A stretch of 61,949 nucleotides of DNA from the NCBI GenBank assembly GCA_018819285.1, contig JAHJQM010000021.1, positions 1 to 61,949 of the forward strand, written 5' to 3'. The notes under the pieces were generated by a model that did no database searches, had not been told where the DNA came from, and was given only the letters and a program-made list of their open reading frames with translations. Below are positions 60,449 through 61,949 of the stretch, one piece after another (position 1 is the stretch's first letter; every line of letters begins with the position of its first letter). The DNA is from Candidatus Omnitrophota bacterium (GTDB taxonomy: Bacteria; Omnitrophota; Gorgyraeia; Gorgyraeales; Gorgyraeaceae). The position numbers and the translations under genes are program-made.

Positions 60449-60880
60449 ATGAGAAAAAATAATACGATATACAGGAAGTTTAGCGCTGGTTTTACACTGA
60501 CAGAATTATTAGTAGTAGTTATTATTGTTGGAATACTTGCCACTCTTGCTCTTCCTATGTTAGTTAAAACAATGGAAAAAGCAAAGCTCGGAGAAGCCGC
60601 AAGTAATTTGAATCTTATCAGGACAGGAGAAAAGATATATTTCTTAGAAAACGGATTTTTTTCGGGCGGAGGTACAGGCCTAGACGCATTAAATATAGAA
60701 GATCCTAATGATGCTACGTCCAGGTACTTTGACTACACTATTACGAGTGCTTCAGGTGCCACTAGTGATTTTACTGCAAGAGCCCAGAGGCAAGGCTCAG
60801 CGCCATCCCCTTATAGTACTTATTATTACGAAATAAGCAAGGGCGGCACCATTACTTCAAACGGCCCTCTTCAACCTTAG
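60449..60880 (+). CDS. Type IV prepilin-like protein
   Basis: 143 residues: a longer leader (MRKNNTIYRKFSAG) then FTLTELLVVVIIVGIL with Glu at +5. The globular region is Ser/Thr/Gly-rich with GEKIYFLENG, similar in layout to the pilin at 59081. It is probably another pilin or pseudopilin of the same fibre. It lies 21 nt after paralogue 2 and 1 nt before the next pilin. Confidence 0.88.
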   Translation: MRKNNTIYRKFSAGFTLTELLVVVIIVGILATLALPMLVKTMEKAKLGEAASNLNLIRTGEKIYFLENGFFSGGGTGLDALNIEDPNDATSRYFDYTITSASGATSDFTARAQRQGSAPSPYSTYYYEISKGGTITSNGPLQP

Positions 60881-60881
60881 T

Positions 60882-61286
60882 ATGTTTTTATCTCACACCA
60901 GATTCGAGTCTCTTAATCAAGGCAAAAAAGGCTTTACCATGACAGAGGTAATCGTTGCCGCTCTTATTGTGGCAATACTTGCCGCAGGTGTAGCTAGCGC
61001 ATTTTGGGGTGCGCAACATTTTCTTAACCGCGCAAGACACAAGATACAGGCGTATAATTTTGCAGTTGAGGCTTTGGACAGGCTGAAAAGTAATTATCAA
61101 TATTCATCAAATCCAACCATGGTGATAGGCATTGATCACGCTCAGACAGAAATCGATGCAGGAGGCATATTGAAGGGAGATATTACAAGCTTCGGCGGGA
61201 CGCTTAAATATGATATCACAGAGCCTCAGGTTAATGGGTATAAGCAGGTTACTATTAAGGTACACTGGGATGAGCCAACTTTTTAA
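60882..61286 (+). CDS. Type IV prepilin-like minor pilin (PilV/PulI-like)
   Basis: 134 residues: leader ending GKKG, then FTMTEVIVAALIVAILAAG with Glu5. AYNFAVEALDRLKS after the helix is typical of PilV/GspI-type proteins that cap the fibre. Its 3' end overlaps the next pilin gene by 17 nt. Confidence 0.83.
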   Translation: MFLSHTRFESLNQGKKGFTMTEVIVAALIVAILAAGVASAFWGAQHFLNRARHKIQAYNFAVEALDRLKSNYQYSSNPTMVIGIDHAQTEIDAGGILKGDITSFGGTLKYDITEPQVNGYKQVTIKVHWDEPTF

Positions 61287-61797
61287 AAATAAAACAGGCA
61301 CAACAATGTTAGAAATGATGATAGCTGTGGTTTTAATGAGCATCGTATTTTTAGGAGTATCAAACCTTTATGTCGCAAGCCAGAGGTTTTATATTACTTC
61401 AAGCGGTAAGGTTATCATAAGTAACGAGGTGCAATATGCAATACAACATATATATAAAAATGTTATGCAGGCCATAGGCGATGAAATATCTCCCCCAGGC
61501 ACATCTGCCATTGATGTACCAAATGCTGAAAGAGTGGATTTTAGGATAAATAATAACGACCCTATTACAAGAAGCAATTATAGCACTGTGACAACATATA
61601 GTTATTACAAATCAGGAAATACTTTTGTATTCAATAACGGTGTTACTGCAGAGTCATTAATTCCAAAGGTGACTGTTACAGCTGTTAATTTTACAAAAAG
61701 CACAAATGCTTTAACAGGATATATAACCGCAAGTTACAATAACCAGAGTCTCACGTTTTATTTTGCCTGTTATCCCCGCCTTGCATCGTTTAATTAA
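61270..61797 (+). CDS. Type IV prepilin-like minor pilin (PilW/PulJ-like)
   Basis: 175 residues: MSQLFKNKTG then TTMLEMMIAVVLMSIVFLG with Glu5. The ISNEVQYAIQHIYKNVMQAIG segment after the helix resembles PilW/GspJ. The ATG at 61270 is chosen because it gives a normal short basic leader; an in-frame start 60 nt upstream would add an improbable leader. It is the last gene of the pilus cluster. An insertion sequence begins 14 nt later. Confidence 0.85.
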   Translation: MSQLFKNKTGTTMLEMMIAVVLMSIVFLGVSNLYVASQRFYITSSGKVIISNEVQYAIQHIYKNVMQAIGDEISPPGTSAIDVPNAERVDFRINNNDPITRSNYSTVTTYSYYKSGNTFVFNNGVTAESLIPKVTVTAVNFTKSTNALTGYITASYNNQSLTFYFACYPRLASFN

Positions 61798-61881
61798 TAT
61801 TCTAAAGTTGTGTCCTCCCAATATGATAATGTCCTGTTATACCAAAATAGAAATGTCCGGTTTTAAAGATGCTATAATGCA

Positions 61882-61895
61882 CTCCTTACAAGGAG
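61882..61895 (+). promoter_or_regulatory. Hairpin sequestering the transposase ribosome-binding site
   Basis: CTCCT (61882-61886) pairs with the Shine-Dalgarno AGGAG (61891-61895) across a TACA loop. Folding would hide the ribosome-binding site and lower transposase synthesis. Confidence 0.5.
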
Positions 61896-61901
61896 GTCGC
61901 T

Positions 61902-61949
61902 ATGGCAGGAAAGGACATTATCACAATGAGCCAGAAGGAACTAAAGAGG
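61902..61949 (+). CDS. Transposase, N-terminal fragment (ISNCY-like)
   Basis: Only 16 codons are in the window: MAGKDIITMSQKELKR. MSQKELKR at the start, leading into a helix-turn-helix, is what I recall of ISNCY-type transposases common in Omnitrophota and related genomes. AGGAGGT is 4 nt upstream. The family call is tentative because of the short length. Confidence 0.6.
   Translation, partial: MAGKDIITMSQKELKR

Larger units (their letters stand above)
61811..61949 (+). mobile_element. Left end of an insertion sequence (cut by window edge)
   Basis: Three TGTCC words at 61811, 61830 and 61854 form spaced boxes like a transposase-binding terminal region. A TATAAT at 61873-61878 and a transposase start follow. 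The exact outer boundary is estimated, since the other end and target duplication lie outside the window. Confidence 0.7.

Overview
The window is AT-rich bacterial chromosome with almost every gene on the + strand. TolQ/ExbD/TonB proteins and a secretin imply a Gram-negative cell with two membranes. Lysine synthesis through DapL, a NadX-NadA route to NAD, a PilM-PilN fusion and many pilin genes fit the PVC superphylum, most likely Candidatus Omnitrophota (OP3). That placement is inferred from gene content, not from a marker phylogeny. I found no rRNA, tRNA or CRISPR array.

Layout. 332-2680: pgk, tpiA, secG. 2701-7928: a five-gene peptide/nickel-type ABC importer. 8482-15373: glgC, a short ArgA-like acetyltransferase, leuC, leuD, leuB, asd, truA and a DUF3786 gene. 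15426-18843: a beta-repeat protein, a six-EF-hand protein and three minor pilins. 18860-20678: a zinc alcohol dehydrogenase and an LsrF-like aldolase. 21177-22005: rplM-rpsI. 22269-38863: one long co-directional run, argC-J-B-D-F-G-H, lysA, dapF-A-B-L, folK, panC, panD, nadA, nadX. It starts at a consensus promoter and makes arginine, lysine/diaminopimelate, pantothenate and NAD precursors. 38904-45220: a 40-residue basic protein, a GT-C/TPR membrane protein, an M20 peptidase and uvrA. 45811-50127: a TPR envelope protein and a Tol/Ton-type energising module. 50816-61797: a type IV pilus operon (excisionase-like regulator, pilMN, pilO, pilP-like, secretin, pilB, pilC, six pilins). 61811-61949: the left end of an insertion sequence.

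The most unusual content is non-coding. Nearly every larger gap between genes holds an inverted repeat, and these fall into families. (L) Four large composite palindromes of about 400-520 bp with imperfect terminal inverted repeats fill operon boundaries. Their right ends all lie 20-25 bp upstream of a recognisable -35 box. (F1) Seven 35-bp hairpins lie just after one gene's stop and before the next gene's ribosome-binding site. (F2) Five hairpins have constant flanks, including an AGAGG-type ribosome-binding site, but a different perfect stem in each copy. (F3) Two composite structures, each with a 76-nt core (17-bp stem, 42-nt loop) that is the same in both except at two loop positions, sit immediately before argC and argB; their outer and 3' helices differ in sequence but stay paired. 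Several further one-off palindromes overlap gene ends. Retained pairing with changed sequence suggests structure, not sequence, is being kept.

The promoters next to two L elements put the start of transcription only about 3 nt before the ATG of glgC and of the TPR gene, so these mRNAs are predicted to be leaderless.
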